From Cylindrobasidium torrendii FP15055 ss-10 (lineage: Eukaryota; Basidiomycota; Agaricomycetes; Agaricales; Physalacriaceae): DNA of 24,615 nt. Both the position numbers and the translations under genes were made by a program. Below the pieces are notes generated by a model. The model did no database searches and was not told the DNA's origin. It saw only the letters and a list, made by a program, of their open reading frames with translations. Position 1 is the stretch's first letter; the number at the start of each line of letters is the position of its first letter. The stretch covers positions 1 through 24,615 of the forward strand of contig KN880751.1 in the NCBI GenBank assembly GCA_000934385.1, read 5' to 3'. Below are positions 1 to 11,874 of this stretch, piece by piece.

Positions 1-348
1 ATGTGGCCCGTGTGAGCGGGACACGACACCGAACGACGGCGGGACAATGATTCTGAAGGCGCGTGGTATTCGGCAACGTGATGCCGTCTCCACGCGTCGT
101 CATGAACAGCCCGGCAATTAGCCGATTGCTTGCCGGAGACTTAGCCGCCTATATCTAGCCTTAGTTACTTTTGCAGCCAAAGTTAAGTCCTAAATATTGC
201 CTGCACGCGCCCTTAGCAGAATTCTGGTTTATTAAGCCTGGTGCTGCTGACAGGTGCACCAGGTTTAATAAACCTCGATCGTGTGAGGTAGAGGTGTTAG
301 AGTCTCTGGGTCTCCCGGATTGGAGAAGTGTGTCCCCCCCACCGACAG
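1..348. other. Left-edge stretch without a supported gene
   Basis: I find no credible coding exon here; all frames are short and none carries a family motif. It holds the hairpin at 226-274 and, at its right end, a pyrimidine-rich tract ending in ACAG (about 333-348) that looks like the 3' splice site of the F-box remnant starting at 349. Upstream exons of that remnant, if they exist, are not visible in the window. Confidence 0.5.
226..274. repeat. Near-perfect inverted repeat (19-bp arms, 11-nt loop)
   Basis: The left arm at 226-244 (GGTTTATTAAGCCTGGTGC) pairs with the right arm at 256-274 over 19 positions with one mismatch, which would be a G-U pair in RNA. The loop is 11 nt. Possible origins are a mobile-element footprint, a short MITE-like remnant or a structured RNA. 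I see no transposase nearby and no obvious target-site duplication. Confidence 0.6.
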
Positions 349-961
349 ATATCCTCCCCAATTTGCGGAAACTCAGCGGCAATACGTCTACTGCACTGGC
401 ATTCCTCCCTGGAAGGCACATCGAGGAACTCGAGTTAATCGCAGATTCGGAGATGGCGGATGTATTCACTTATTTCAACTCGAACCCAGGGAGTGCGGCG
501 CGCATCCGGTCCTTGTCTCTGCCGTCGCCATTCTACTCAACGGGCCAAGTTCTTCTGGAAAACATGCTCTTGTCCTTGCCCCATCTGAAGGAGCTGCGTG
601 TTTGCATCACCTGGGTGCGCATTATAGAATTCTTCATTTTCCCGCTTGGCTGACATAATTCCAGCTTCAACAGATACAGTACCAGACCAGTTTGCTTCGT
701 CGCTTAGAGAAGTTAGTCTTCGACATTGGGGCGCGTCTGGATAGTGGCGACGCAAATGGATCGCGTTTATTGTACCCTTTCAAATTTACTCTGTTGGGAG
801 TGGGCAGTACAGAGCCCTGTCTGGAGCTTTGGTATCGAAACGGTGAAGAAAGGATGTTGAGTCAGTGGAGGCGTAGTGCGAATGGGGCAAAGCTTGAGGC
901 GGTCTACCTGAATGAAAATGAATGTCGAGTCGTGAGGCCGACACGAAGGTTGTTTGGATAG
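349..961 (+). pseudogene. 5'-truncated F-box/LRR-like protein remnant
   Basis: Two spliceable exons are visible: 349-614 and 665-961, joined by a 50-nt GT-AG phase-0 intron (615-664, donor GTGCGC, acceptor TTCCAG). The first exon begins after a good pyrimidine tract and encodes 'ILPNLRKLSGN...LAFLPGRHIEELELI', followed by LRR-like lines such as 'LPHLKELRV'. The second ends in a stop at 959-961. This resembles the C-terminal leucine-rich half of mushroom F-box proteins. The F-box, a start codon and the N-terminal half are missing: the frame has a stop at 162 and its first Met is deep inside the domain. It could also be a full gene whose 5' exons I failed to see or that lie beyond the left edge. 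The gene at 1050-3330 lies on the opposite strand and is not an obvious close copy. Confidence 0.5.
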
Positions 962-1049
962 GTATGGCAGGCTTGATTTAAGCTCAAATTAGACTACACA
1001 TACGAACGTATCATCATCACCAATAGTCATTCCATCTTCGTACATGATA

Positions 1050-3330
1050 CTACTCTGTCGAGTTCATCGAGTTCACCAATGAAAGAGTCGAGTAAGATTC
1101 ATCCTCTTCCTCCTCTTCCTCCTCCTCCTCCTCCTCGTCGTCCTCATCGTCCTCTTCTTCCTCTTCCTCTTCCTCGACGATGCTATGGGTAAAGGTCACA
1201 TCGGGCCCGAGACTAGTCATCTCAGCCTGAATTGATTCCAGCTCCCGTACGACATCTGAGAGAGGACACTCGGGGGACTCTGGCTCCCAGCTAATGTGAA
1301 GTGTCCGGAACGGCGCCTCTGCATACCTCGAGCAGACCATCTCGACGTAGGCACTGGCGGAGAACGTCCGAACACCATAGTCCGTGCTGCGATGCATGCA
1401 TCCCTTCAAGACCAGCGTGTGCAGATGGGGCGCAAGAAGAGGTGCGTCTGGTGTCTTTGGCGCCGCTAATGCATCCACGAGAAGAATGGCCGTATCTTCG
1501 CTCGCAATGCTGATAAGGGAGAGGCTTTTGAGGGTGTCGCTGGTGGCGCGAAGCAGCCGATACACGTCCTGGTGTTCGGTGAATCCGTGCTGGTACTCGA
1601 ACTCCTCCAGCGGGCATTGCGAGCGCTCGACCGCATCTACCAGAGCAGAAAATACATCCTTGCTTGCCAAGTACCTGCCCAGCTCGTCCGCGCGTACGTG
1701 TATAGTCGTAAGAGACGCAATAGAAAGGTGTTCGAGGATGTTTGGGAGAAGACTTTCGTCAGCGGAGCAATGATGGTCGACGTCCAACACGGCATCGGTC
1801 TTGAACATGTCGAGATTGTCCAACTCCAGCGCCGACAGAGTAGTATCGGTTAGTTTGACCAGGATCGCAAGGTCGTTGCCCGAAACGTTCCCTTGAAGAT
1901 ATTTGACCTTATGCAGTGGACACTTCCAGCGCTCAATTGTATCGACAACAGCAGCAAAGATGACATCCGATGTCCTGGTCGCGGGGCAGCTTGCTTCGAT
2001 GGATATAGACAAGGAATTCAAAGAAGGGAGGGAGATCTTCTCGAGCAATCGCAGAAGGGCATCCTCTTGCCCTTCAGGGTAAATAAGATCGAGTTGTTGG
2101 AGATACAGGGCGGTCAGTATCGATAGTTGGGACATATTTTGAGAAGGGATAGCGCTCGTCCGTAATTGGAAGGAGCACTGCCCAAGTCCTGATGCTGCTC
2201 TCAGAACGACCCAGGCTTGTCCTGGCGAGATACCCGAGGTCCGGGCTATGCGTCTTTTGTGGTATGGATATGTGGTCGACAGTGAGACAATCGTATTCCA
2301 TGGCAAACGGAAACGAGCAACTGGTGACTGAACGTCCACAAATGATACCGTTTGCAGCTGTGCGCAGTGCTGGAATAAAGAGGCTGGTTCACCACTGGCT
2401 GGATCCGCAGTAGAGCTTTCGTGTGCAAAGGTCGTGTTCGAAATAGCCAAGTGCGTCAATGAAGATAACCGCCTGGCCAGGACAGCCAAGCTGTAAATGT
2501 GTCCATAGGGAAGAAAGAGGTCCAGTGACTTGATTCGGCGCGCGTATGGCAAAAGTAGATGAACCAGATAGTCCGGAACCAAGCTCGAGGATGCCCTGAG
2601 TGCTGGGCCCGGATACAACGCAACGGATAATGTGCTGAGTTGAGCGCGGTCGAGTTGCACGGCCAGACGAGTCAATTGACGAGGTGTGCCGGTAACCTCA
2701 GCCGATGGCGATATCCTGAAGGACAGGTACGACCACAGCTGTGGATATCCCATCGCTACGGCTCTCCACTGTTGGCAAACCAACTCCATTGCCCACAGTG
2801 TGCATTCCGGGTCTTTAAATGACCACCAATCAACCCCATTTGCCTCCGCGCTCCTTTCGGGTATGTGATTGACAGTCAACAGGAATATTTGCCGGAGTAT
2901 CTCTGTCGGGAGGCGACGTACAGGCGCGAGGACGTGCCTGCGGGCGCGTATGGCGTCTTCAATAAGCGACTCGGTGCGCTCCTGAGATTCGATTTCCGCA
3001 TCTATGGAGGAAATTCTTTCGTAGTACGAGCTGCGCAGAGCGTGTAGGTGCTTTGAAGAGCTTTGCAGGGCGGCTTTGCGACTCTGGAGATCGGCAACAC
3101 TGGCTTGAATAATTTGCTCTTCAGGACGCGTCGGATATCTGTTCGAGCGCGCCAAGTGATGGAACTTTGGATCGTTGACAAAATCGTCCTCGAGAAAGGG
3201 TGCGTGTAGAGGTATTTCGCGATTCGGGCAGAGGCATTCCGAGTCGTTTCTGCACTCAGGAGACTGGTCTAACAGAAGCTGAGCATTGCGCGGCGCATGG
3301 GATGAATTCTAACGCGCCTTCCAACTCCAT
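1050..3330 (-). CDS. F-box domain protein with polyacidic C-terminus
   Basis: This is probably a substrate-recruiting subunit of an SCF ubiquitin ligase, of the lineage-expanded mushroom F-box type. One exon runs from about 3249 to the stop at 1050. Its frame has no ATG near the expected N-terminus. A consistent model adds a 17-nt first exon (3330-3314, beginning MELEG), a 64-nt intron (3313-3250) and 738 aa in total. Visible parts are a short Cys-containing N-terminus, a predicted coiled coil at about residues 60-110, and the F-box 'APVRRLPTEILRQIF' at about 115-130 followed by 'WWSFKDPECTLWAMELVCQQWR'. A long LRR-like region ('LPSLNSLSI', 'LKSLSLI') follows. The last ~40 residues are an almost pure Glu/Asp run ending in a Ser/Thr-rich tail. 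The reading frame is intact. The F-box assignment is strong; the start and the substrate are not known. Confidence 0.75.
1100..1174. repeat. CCT/CTC (minus-strand GAG/GAA) low-complexity repeat
   Basis: This trinucleotide-like pyrimidine tract encodes the polyacidic tail of the F-box gene on the minus strand. It is a simple-sequence tract prone to length change in multiples of three. Confidence 0.8.
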
Positions 3331-3630
3331 TCTGAGCCAGAATAAACGGCAGGTAGCAGTTGCGGTGGTTCGTGAAATGAAGGTGGTGGTACTTAGGATA
3401 GAGATTTATGTGCCTGGTATTCGCGATCGAAAGTGACATGTCACATCAAAACAGATCGAAGTTGAACCTAGTTGACCAAACAGCATATATATCGAACGCT
3501 CAGTACCAACGGACATGTAGACAAGATAAGGCTTCATTGAATTTGGTTGATAAAAAGTACATCTTCAAGTTATTCTCGACAAGAGCACTACAGACAGAAG
3601 TATTTACGAGACCTTGGAACAAACTTTGCA
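3331..3630. other. Intergenic region between the P450 3' end and the F-box 5' end
   Basis: About 300 bp with no supported gene. It should hold the F-box promoter and the P450 terminator. I see an AT-rich CATATATAT at about 3484-3492, and two loosely similar segments around 3460-3480 and 3537-3560, but nothing decisive. Confidence 0.4.
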
Positions 3631-5868
3631 TCAGAGCGGAGTCAGTTTGAGTGGCATGTTTACGCCCTTGTCAAGAGCACCCTCGACAATGGGAAGCATC
3701 AAACCAGCCGCAGGATACCGCTTGATGACTCCCTCGTTGACTGGGCGCTCGATTTGGAAGGTCTCGAGGAGCTCGACAAGCAGCACCTGCATCTCCATGA
3801 GAGCGAAGCGCCACCCGATGCAGCTGCGAACGCCGCCACTGAAGGTTACCCTATTAAATCTGTTAGTCAAAGAACATCATTCTTTGCTTTTATGCAGACG
3901 TACAGATTACTGAGGACACCGACTGAGACTGAATTGTCCGGGCGCTTCGACTGGGATTCGACCCAGCGCTCGGGACGCCAGATGTCCGCATCTTCTCCCC
4001 AAACACTTTTGTTTCTAGCGACCAGTAAGTTGATTTTCAAATCACCAGTGCAGACCACGCCTACCGATTGTACGCGCCGATGGCAACATGCACAAACTGT
4101 CCTTTGGGCACGGCTATCTCGGTCACGGTCTCTCCGATGCTATTGACAATGGGTTCGGACAGCGGCAGGATATCGTCCTCGTTGGAGACGCGTTGGACCT
4201 TGAATACGATGGGGTGAATTCGCAAGGTTTCCTGTATATTGGGTCAGCGAATGCCCTGAGTATGCTGGTGTTACTGACCTTTATAACGGCATTGAGCGTC
4301 TCCATACCCTCGTATTCGTGCACAGCGACTTCGCCTTTGACTGGGTAGCGATCACGAATTGAAGATATCTCTTCGCGAATCTTTGTCTGGATATCGAGGC
4401 GTGCACTAAGCTCATACAAAATCCAGGTGAGGGTTGACGCGGATGTTTCATGGCCAGCCAAGATCATTGTGCTGAAAGAACGCATTAGGACCGAACTCAA
4501 GTCTGAGTCTGATTTCGGGAGAGTACATACGCAGCCTGTGAGAGAACTTCGTCTTCGGTGAGTTTCTTGGGAAGATCCTCGGCCTCGTTCGCGCGGACTT
4601 CAAAAAGAAAGGGACAGTCGGTATACATAGAATGAAGATGAGTTCGAAAGCACATACCAAGAACGCTCAGGATGTCCTTGCCTGACATGTAAGTGGTCGA
4701 CGTCCCCTTGGCGTCGTCCAGAATTTCTTTTGCCGCTGCAGACGACATTTCACGGAAGTGGCGATAGCGGAGTGACTGCTTCGTTGGAAACACGTCCATT
4801 GCGCGACGCGCGATCACAGGGAGGTGACCCCAGACCCAGTCGAGGATGTAGGTATATTTGCCTTTGTCTCTCCCACCAATGCTGGATATTATTTGTGAAT
4901 ATAAACTGCAGACACGATGCAGGTGGGTACATACAATAGTGTGTTCATGACTTTTGTGAGCTCGTTGTCAGTATCCTCGACGGCGGCAAAGTCATAGCCA
5001 AATGCAGCTGTCGGCGGGGGTGAGATTCATTTGATCATCGGACGAGCGAAGTTATGTATACCACGTCCAATGACGTCGAGAGTAAAACGGCCAAGCCACC
5101 TATGAACATTCACCGCGGCGCCATCACCTACAGTCTCAACCATTTTCTGGGCGAACTGGGGGAAAATCAGCACTTGTAGCAACGTCAAGCTGAAGATGCG
5201 TACCGCCCCTCCCATAGCTTGGAACAAACGCGAAAAGGTCTTGAGTTGGCTATGAGAGAAAGACGGGTTCATGATCTTGCGTTGACGGGAGTGCGCAGCG
5301 CCTGGCAACGGAGAATTACTAATTGAACTCGAAGAACCCCGAGGAAGGGCTCAATACCTTGGGCGACCAGAATACCGCCACCAAAGAGATCGTGACTGTC
5401 CTTTTCCGAAGAGGCCGCCTTGCGAAAGCGGTATCCTGATGTGTGCAGTACATGTTGGATCGCTTTCGCGTCTGAGAGCATCAGGATATTTTCCTAAGAA
5501 CGCCTGAATATAGAGCGAAGCAGGCGTTAGACAATACTCACCCCGAAGCAGCCTTTCAATCTGAAAACTGAGCCGTATTCGCGAGCCCACTGTAGCTCTA
5601 GAGTTCCAACTTGCTCTTGATTGTTCAGCATCTCTTCGTGTCCTTCAAAAAATTGTAAGTAATCCATTGCAGATGGTGGTGAGGGCGCAATGGCCAACAA
5701 TGATGCTACGCACCTACGAGCCACGACGGCGCGTCGGGCCCACGGACGCGAGCGACGGCAGATCTGGGCAAGCGCAAGATGCAGGGCAAAATAGAGCAAC
5801 GCGACGACGAGAATAGTCAATGGGGTGCCAGTGGCGAGGTTGCGAATGTTGGAGATGCTTTCCATCAT
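3631..5868 (-). CDS. Cytochrome P450 monooxygenase, microsomal type
   Basis: Heme-thiolate monooxygenase. It has 12 exons: 5868-5718 (or 5714), 5642-5542, 5493-5358, 5301-5204, 5155-5062, 5007-4935, 4881-4658, 4597-4531, 4471-4279, 4231-4065, 4014-3904 and 3850-3631, giving 544 aa. The N-terminal membrane anchor is at about residues 17-37. The I-helix is AGHETS (320-325), the K-helix ETLR (380-383), WRPERW (447-452), and the heme loop FSGGVRSCIG has Cys482. All catalytic motifs are present. Oddity: the conserved proline hinge 'VRGPDAPSWLVG' lies in the +1 frame of exon 1, out of frame with the anchor. A donor 4 nt earlier (GTAGGT at 5717) keeps the rest in frame. The gene may therefore be functional with a garbled hinge, a young pseudogene, or affected by a 1-nt sequence error. 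The substrate and CYP family cannot be assigned by eye. Confidence 0.85.
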
Positions 5869-5903
5869 GGAAGTGTTTGCGTTGAAAGCCCTTCTCGCTG
5901 CGA

Positions 5904-5911
5904 CTTATATA
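5904..5911 (-). promoter_or_regulatory. TATA-like box of the P450 gene
   Basis: TATATAAG on the minus strand, about 36-43 nt upstream of the P450 ATG at 5868. The sequence is good; the spacing implies a very short 5' leader. Confidence 0.45.
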
Positions 5912-6064
5912 CCTTTTTCTCTCAGGCATTGACCACATGTTTTGAACTTCATTCGGAGAGCCGGAGAGGGTGACAAAGAAAAGTACGCGTAGAGAAAAGA
6001 CAGTCTCAGAAGCTCTGCTACCGTATGATTGGATAGATACCATGTGCAATGAATGGTCCTTGTG

Positions 6065-6255
6065 TTGCCTAATTGGGTGAATGTATTAAATCGGTCCAAG
6101 CGGTGACTCTGACTAACGGTGCTGACAGTGGCGATGCTATTATAACCAACGAGTAATCAACTTCCTGAAGAGAAGTAGATTTCAAGTATGTTGCCCAATG
6201 AAGTGAATTCGTGATGGAATCGGCCCGACCGGTGACTTTGACCAAACTTATTGAC
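6065..6255. repeat. Diverged direct repeat, ~126-bp period
   Basis: Two units start at 6065 (TTGCCTAATTGGGTGAAT) and 6191 (TTGCCCAATGAAGTGAAT). Both share AATCGG-CC-A-CGGTGACT-TGAC-AA at the same offset, and weaker similarity continues about 25 bases past 6127 and 6255. By eye roughly two thirds of positions match. It is likely an old tandem duplication of non-coding sequence. Confidence 0.55.
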
Positions 6256-7926
6256 CGTCGTCCTGTCATTGTACCCCAATTTCGCGGAGAAACGTCCACT
6301 ATAGGATACGGAGTGAAGCAATGAAATGCACAGCAGGGTTCCAGTCAGGCCCATGCTCCATGTTCACTCCACGTTCAGAGCTGCGATAAGCGATACTTCC
6401 TTGGGGATCGATGTTGGAAGCTCGACGCACATAGCTGGAAAAAAAATCACTTTCATTCTTGGAGAGAAATTCTGTATCTTCTGTCGTCATGATTTCCAAG
6501 AACATTGTAGGCCTAAAGGTTTGCAATGCGAAGGTTGGTATTACAGAAAATCGTGGTGGTGCGGGGCTCCACGCACATACTGACGTCGTGCACATGGTAA
6601 CTTACAAGTTCTTCGAAGTACAAACTCGTAACCGGACGATGCTACCAAACAAGTGAATTTGGTGTTTAGCTAAGGGCCCGGCTGACGCAGGAACCAGCCC
6701 TAAGCTGAAGATCAGACAGTGTGAGTTTGGCAGACTGGCAGATTACAGCGAGCTATATTCTCGCCTTTGCTTTCGACGACGGCACACGCAGACTGAAAAA
6801 GTTGGCCGCGACTCCTGCGAAGGTGCCATTCCTAACAAAAGCTTTCGGAGAACCCATGAGTTGTCCGACACATCGAGTTTTTGCAAATTACATACTGGAG
6901 TAGCCACCTGCTGAGTGGCGCGCGGGCTTCTATGCTTTTGAGCTGGAAGGGTGACCGTAGTCGAAGATAATTGACAAGCGCTTGTCATCCTTCGAGTAAT
7001 TAGCATACTTATGGGGCTGTTGTGCGAAACAGTAGGAAAATGACAGGCCTGTCGTGAGATCGTTGTCTTGTCTGGCGCGGGAATGCAAGGTGGCTGTGGC
7101 GACGAGTTGGTTGCAGTCAGCTCTTGCAAGGGTATCGTCGTTCTTCAAGCCATTGTGCGTCCATATTTTTCCTTTGCGTCTCGCACCAACTTTATTTTCA
7201 CAGCAAGTCGTGCGATTTGCTCTTCTGCGGAGGGCAAAGATAGTGTCGGGCGATGCAGGGAGGGTGGAAGAAAATTTGGCCGTATGTGTCGTCGAAAAAC
7301 GCTGCTCACACGGTCGGCAGTGTCTCTGCCATATTGATAGACAATAATCAAACAGATGGACCTCGACGTCCGTTGCCGACGGATCAAATATGATCGCGCC
7401 GCCGTGACCATACCACAACAAAATGCGCCGCCCCATGGCCCAAATGCCCAGAGACATCCCATTAGCTCTCTGCACGCTCTTTCTAGACGGCATCAGCGGC
7501 GGTTTACTCAATTATCTCATGCTTACCGTCTGTGATGGCCTCCTTCAACCTATGGCTCGGAGTGTCCAAACGAGTATCAGTCTTACTATATTACCTATGG
7601 ATATCAGCCAGTTTGGCGCGATATACCGAGCCCATCAGAAGCTTTTCTACTAAGTCTTTCAAGCAGCTATAGGCTATAGCTAATCACAAAAGTAGCACTG
7701 TAACTTGAAGTCAAATCAGGGCAGTCAGTTTCACACACAATCATCATTTTTCCCCTCTTGTAAACAAACAGAATAAATAACAAGCATTTACCGTAACACT
7801 ACTTGGCATACAATCCCCTAGCAATGTACAAAAGAACGTTATTGCAATGCGTGTCCGATCATACCAATGCGCAAAAAGTCAAATGCATATGTAGTAGTAG
7901 TGAGATAGTGATGTTCATGAGGAGGC

Positions 7927-9012
7927 TTAGATGTCGAGGCTGCGGTAGGTGCGGAGCTGGTCCTGGACGCGCTCGATCTGGCCGGGGGTGAACTCGGTCA
8001 TGCACGCGTCGTAGCCGTAGTCCATGTAGTTGTCTACTCAAAAGCATGAGCATCAAACCCCCAAACAGGAGTGGGAGGATACATACGGATGGGGTCAACG
8101 CCGTCAGCAGAGCAAGTGTCCTTGCTCTCGGGGCATCCGCTGGTAGGCTCACCCTCGGCGGGGGTGTCGTCGACCTCGTCACCGTCGCCACTGCAGCCGC
8201 CCTGGAAGGTGTGGTAGAGACCGACCCAGTGGCCAGCCTCGTGCGTAAGCGTCTGGCCCTCGTTGTAGTTGTCGGTCGCGCCTCCTGGGAGGGAGGAGAA
8301 GAGGATAACGACACCGTCATCCTTGGGAGCACTCTCGTAGTCCGAGGGGAAGGTGGCGTACCCAAGGAGGCCAGCGCTGGAGCCAGAGGAGAAGGCGACG
8401 GTGTAGACGTTGAGAGTCGACTCGTCGCCAGTGCGCAGCGCCTCCTTCATCTCGGTTTGGGCATCCCTACGTGGATGTCAATTTGGTGTGATGTCTAAGT
8501 GAACTTGCACACGCACTCGTCGGGGCCAACACCGTTGAACCAGTCTGCGTTATCGACGTAGGTCGCGTTAGCGAGGTTGAAGGTCAAGCCAACATCGGTG
8601 TACGCCTTGTTCAACACATCGATCTGGTCGGTGATTTGTTGCTCACTTCAGTCAGGTGTCAATGTTAGTTTCGAGTGCCTTTCATATGGATAAATACGCA
8701 CGGGACGTAGCCACCCTCCTCTGTCTCGTCGGAGTGGATGATATGGAAGTACACATCGACAGAGGCAGCGGCCTTGGCCAGAGAGTCCGTCGGGCGAGCG
8801 ACACGGTTGCTCCGGAAGTGTTCAGAGGCGGCGCGCTGCTTTTCCTCAGAAATGGAAACACCACACTGGCGAGCATCCCTTTATTTCAAAATGAGAGAAA
8901 TGTGCAAAACGAAAAACAGAAAGACGAACGAGACGGCGTCCTTGGTAAGACCGAACATGGGCTTTGCAATGGCAGAGCCAGCAAGCAGGGCGAGGGTAGC
9001 GGCAGCGAACAT
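7927..9012 (-). CDS. Secreted M43-type zinc metalloprotease, copy 1
   Basis: Extracellular metallopeptidase resembling fungal MEP1-like/pappalysin-cytophagalysin (M43) enzymes, expected to digest protein outside the cell. Exons are 9012-8930, 8878-8702, 8645-8517, 8466-8087 and 8033-7927, giving 291 aa. A signal peptide covers residues 1-17 (MFAAATLALLAGSAIAKP). The zinc site HEAGHWVGLYH (about 205-215) is complete (HExxHxxGxxH), and the Met-turn 'HNYMDYGYDACM' is restored when the last 53-nt intron is removed. Cys pairs in the 'GGCSGDGDEVDD...GCPESKDTC' loop suit a secreted enzyme. There is no long prodomain, as usual for this group. A close paralogue lies at 12255-13360. I see no disruption; confidence in family and intact structure is high. 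Confidence 0.92.
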
Positions 9013-9104
9013 AGTGTGTGACCGAAAAGAAAGGAGGGACTGTGCTGAAAGCTAGGCTGGCCAAAGGGAAAGGGATGAAAGATGAGAAGCAGGACGCGAG
9101 TCTA

Positions 9105-9112
9105 CTTATATA
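9105..9112 (-). promoter_or_regulatory. TATA-like box of metalloprotease 1
   Basis: TATATAAG on the minus strand, about 95 nt upstream of the ATG at 9012. The paralogue at 12255-13360 also has a TATATAA motif upstream. Confidence 0.5.
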
Positions 9113-9317
9113 CCATCGCCGTAGTGGGATCAATAAAGACCCCTTTTAGGCCGGGGTCGTATAAACCACGAGGAGCACTCCATCATCGCACGGAAAGGCC
9201 AAAGGCTCTAACCGTTCATACATCGTCCACATGAGGTAGATAGCCTTCTGTTACATCTCGTTTGTTTTTAGCCTGTACACAATTCACATACAGAACCTGC
9301 AGACGCAAAGGGAGAGT

Positions 9318-9335
9318 ACGCGTAGGAGTACGCGT
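9318..9335. promoter_or_regulatory. Two ACGCGT (MCB-like) motifs
   Basis: ACGCGT occurs at 9318-9323 and 9330-9335, both in the context GTACGCGT. ACGCGT is the MBF/MCB cell-cycle element in ascomycete yeasts. Its role here, about 310 bp upstream of the protease, is only inferred. A third GTACGCGT lies at 5983-5990 upstream of the P450. Confidence 0.25.
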
Positions 9336-10180
9336 CTTGACACAAAGGAAAAGATAGGAAAAGATACATCAGAAAATTAGCGTTAATTCAGATCCACCGG
9401 CGGGGGTCCAATTGGTTGACAACGACGGAAGCCGTTTTCGCATGATAACGGTCTATTTCCCCACAATCGGCCCACATTAGACCACCTTGATCCCAATGTG
9501 GACTTGACATAACATAGTGTGGATTCAACGAACGCCCACCAGATAAAGCTGAAGGCGTACTATCGCGCCATGCGAGTGAGTCGGTGGCCTGGTTGACCTG
9601 GAGTTGCACAGTCTGACTCTGACAGGAGACCGACGAAGCAACTTCGACATCTGGGTCCGTCGTCTATTTGGAAAACTGTTGACATGCTGCATTTTGGTGT
9701 GTTGATGGTGAACTGAACCACGGACGCTGCATGTTATAACCTCAATACTTCCTTGAGCACGAATTTCGAACGGTCGATGCCCTGTTGTGAGAGGAAATCC
9801 AAGTCGGAACGAAATGCAATGGACCCCCTCCCGTCGGGCCGAACGCCGGTGGCGGCGAATTTAAACCATTGGAATCAGTTTCAACTTTCATGCTCGTCTC
9901 GAAACACAGCAACATGACTTGAAAAGGCGTCTTCTCGCCAGGTAAGTATCATACGACGGCATCTACATGTGCTTGTAGCCGCATGTGCACGTAGATGTTG
10001 TCCTTTCGACCAACTTTCGACCCTCCTTCATGATCTAGATGCGATGGTTCCCTTCACACTCACACACCCCAATTTTGCACCATCATGGGCACAAGCAAGT
10101 ACATCCTATTTCATTCACTGGAAAGATACAACAAATTTACACAAACAAAAAGCAAGAGAAGCGCGCGCAATTTTTCATCC

Positions 10181-11874
<1,694 letters not shown>

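Larger units (their letters stand above)
5869..7926. other. 2-kb gene-poor region between P450 and metalloprotease 1
   Basis: It contains the P450 promoter, the diverged direct repeat at 6065-6255 and the 3' flank of the protease. The longest open frame is on the minus strand at 6930-7511; it has an ATG at 7455-7457 and includes 'RRILLWYGHGGAIIFDP'. It matches no family I know and has no supporting splice structure or motif, so I do not call it a gene. No transposase, tRNA or other RNA gene was recognised. Confidence 0.4.
9013..10180. other. Intergenic region upstream of metalloprotease 1
   Basis: 1.17 kb with no supported gene. It holds the protease promoter, a pair of ACGCGT motifs (9318-9335), a short imperfect hairpin at 9960-9997 (CATCTAC ... 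GTAGATG) and the 3' flank of homocitrate synthase. Short frames here lack motifs or splice structure. Confidence 0.45.

Noticed and set aside
3547..4146. Plus-strand 199-codon frame over the P450 3' exons
   Set aside because: Antisense to the heme-loop exons, which carry clear P450 motifs.
6930..7511. Minus-strand open frame of about 190 codons in the gene-poor region
   Set aside because: No family motif and no splice structure, the in-frame ATG is internal, and an overlapping plus-strand frame is just as open. Treated as chance.
9960..9997. Short hairpin CATCTAC...GTAGATG
   Set aside because: Only seven perfectly paired bases at the ends; easily chance, and no adjoining element.
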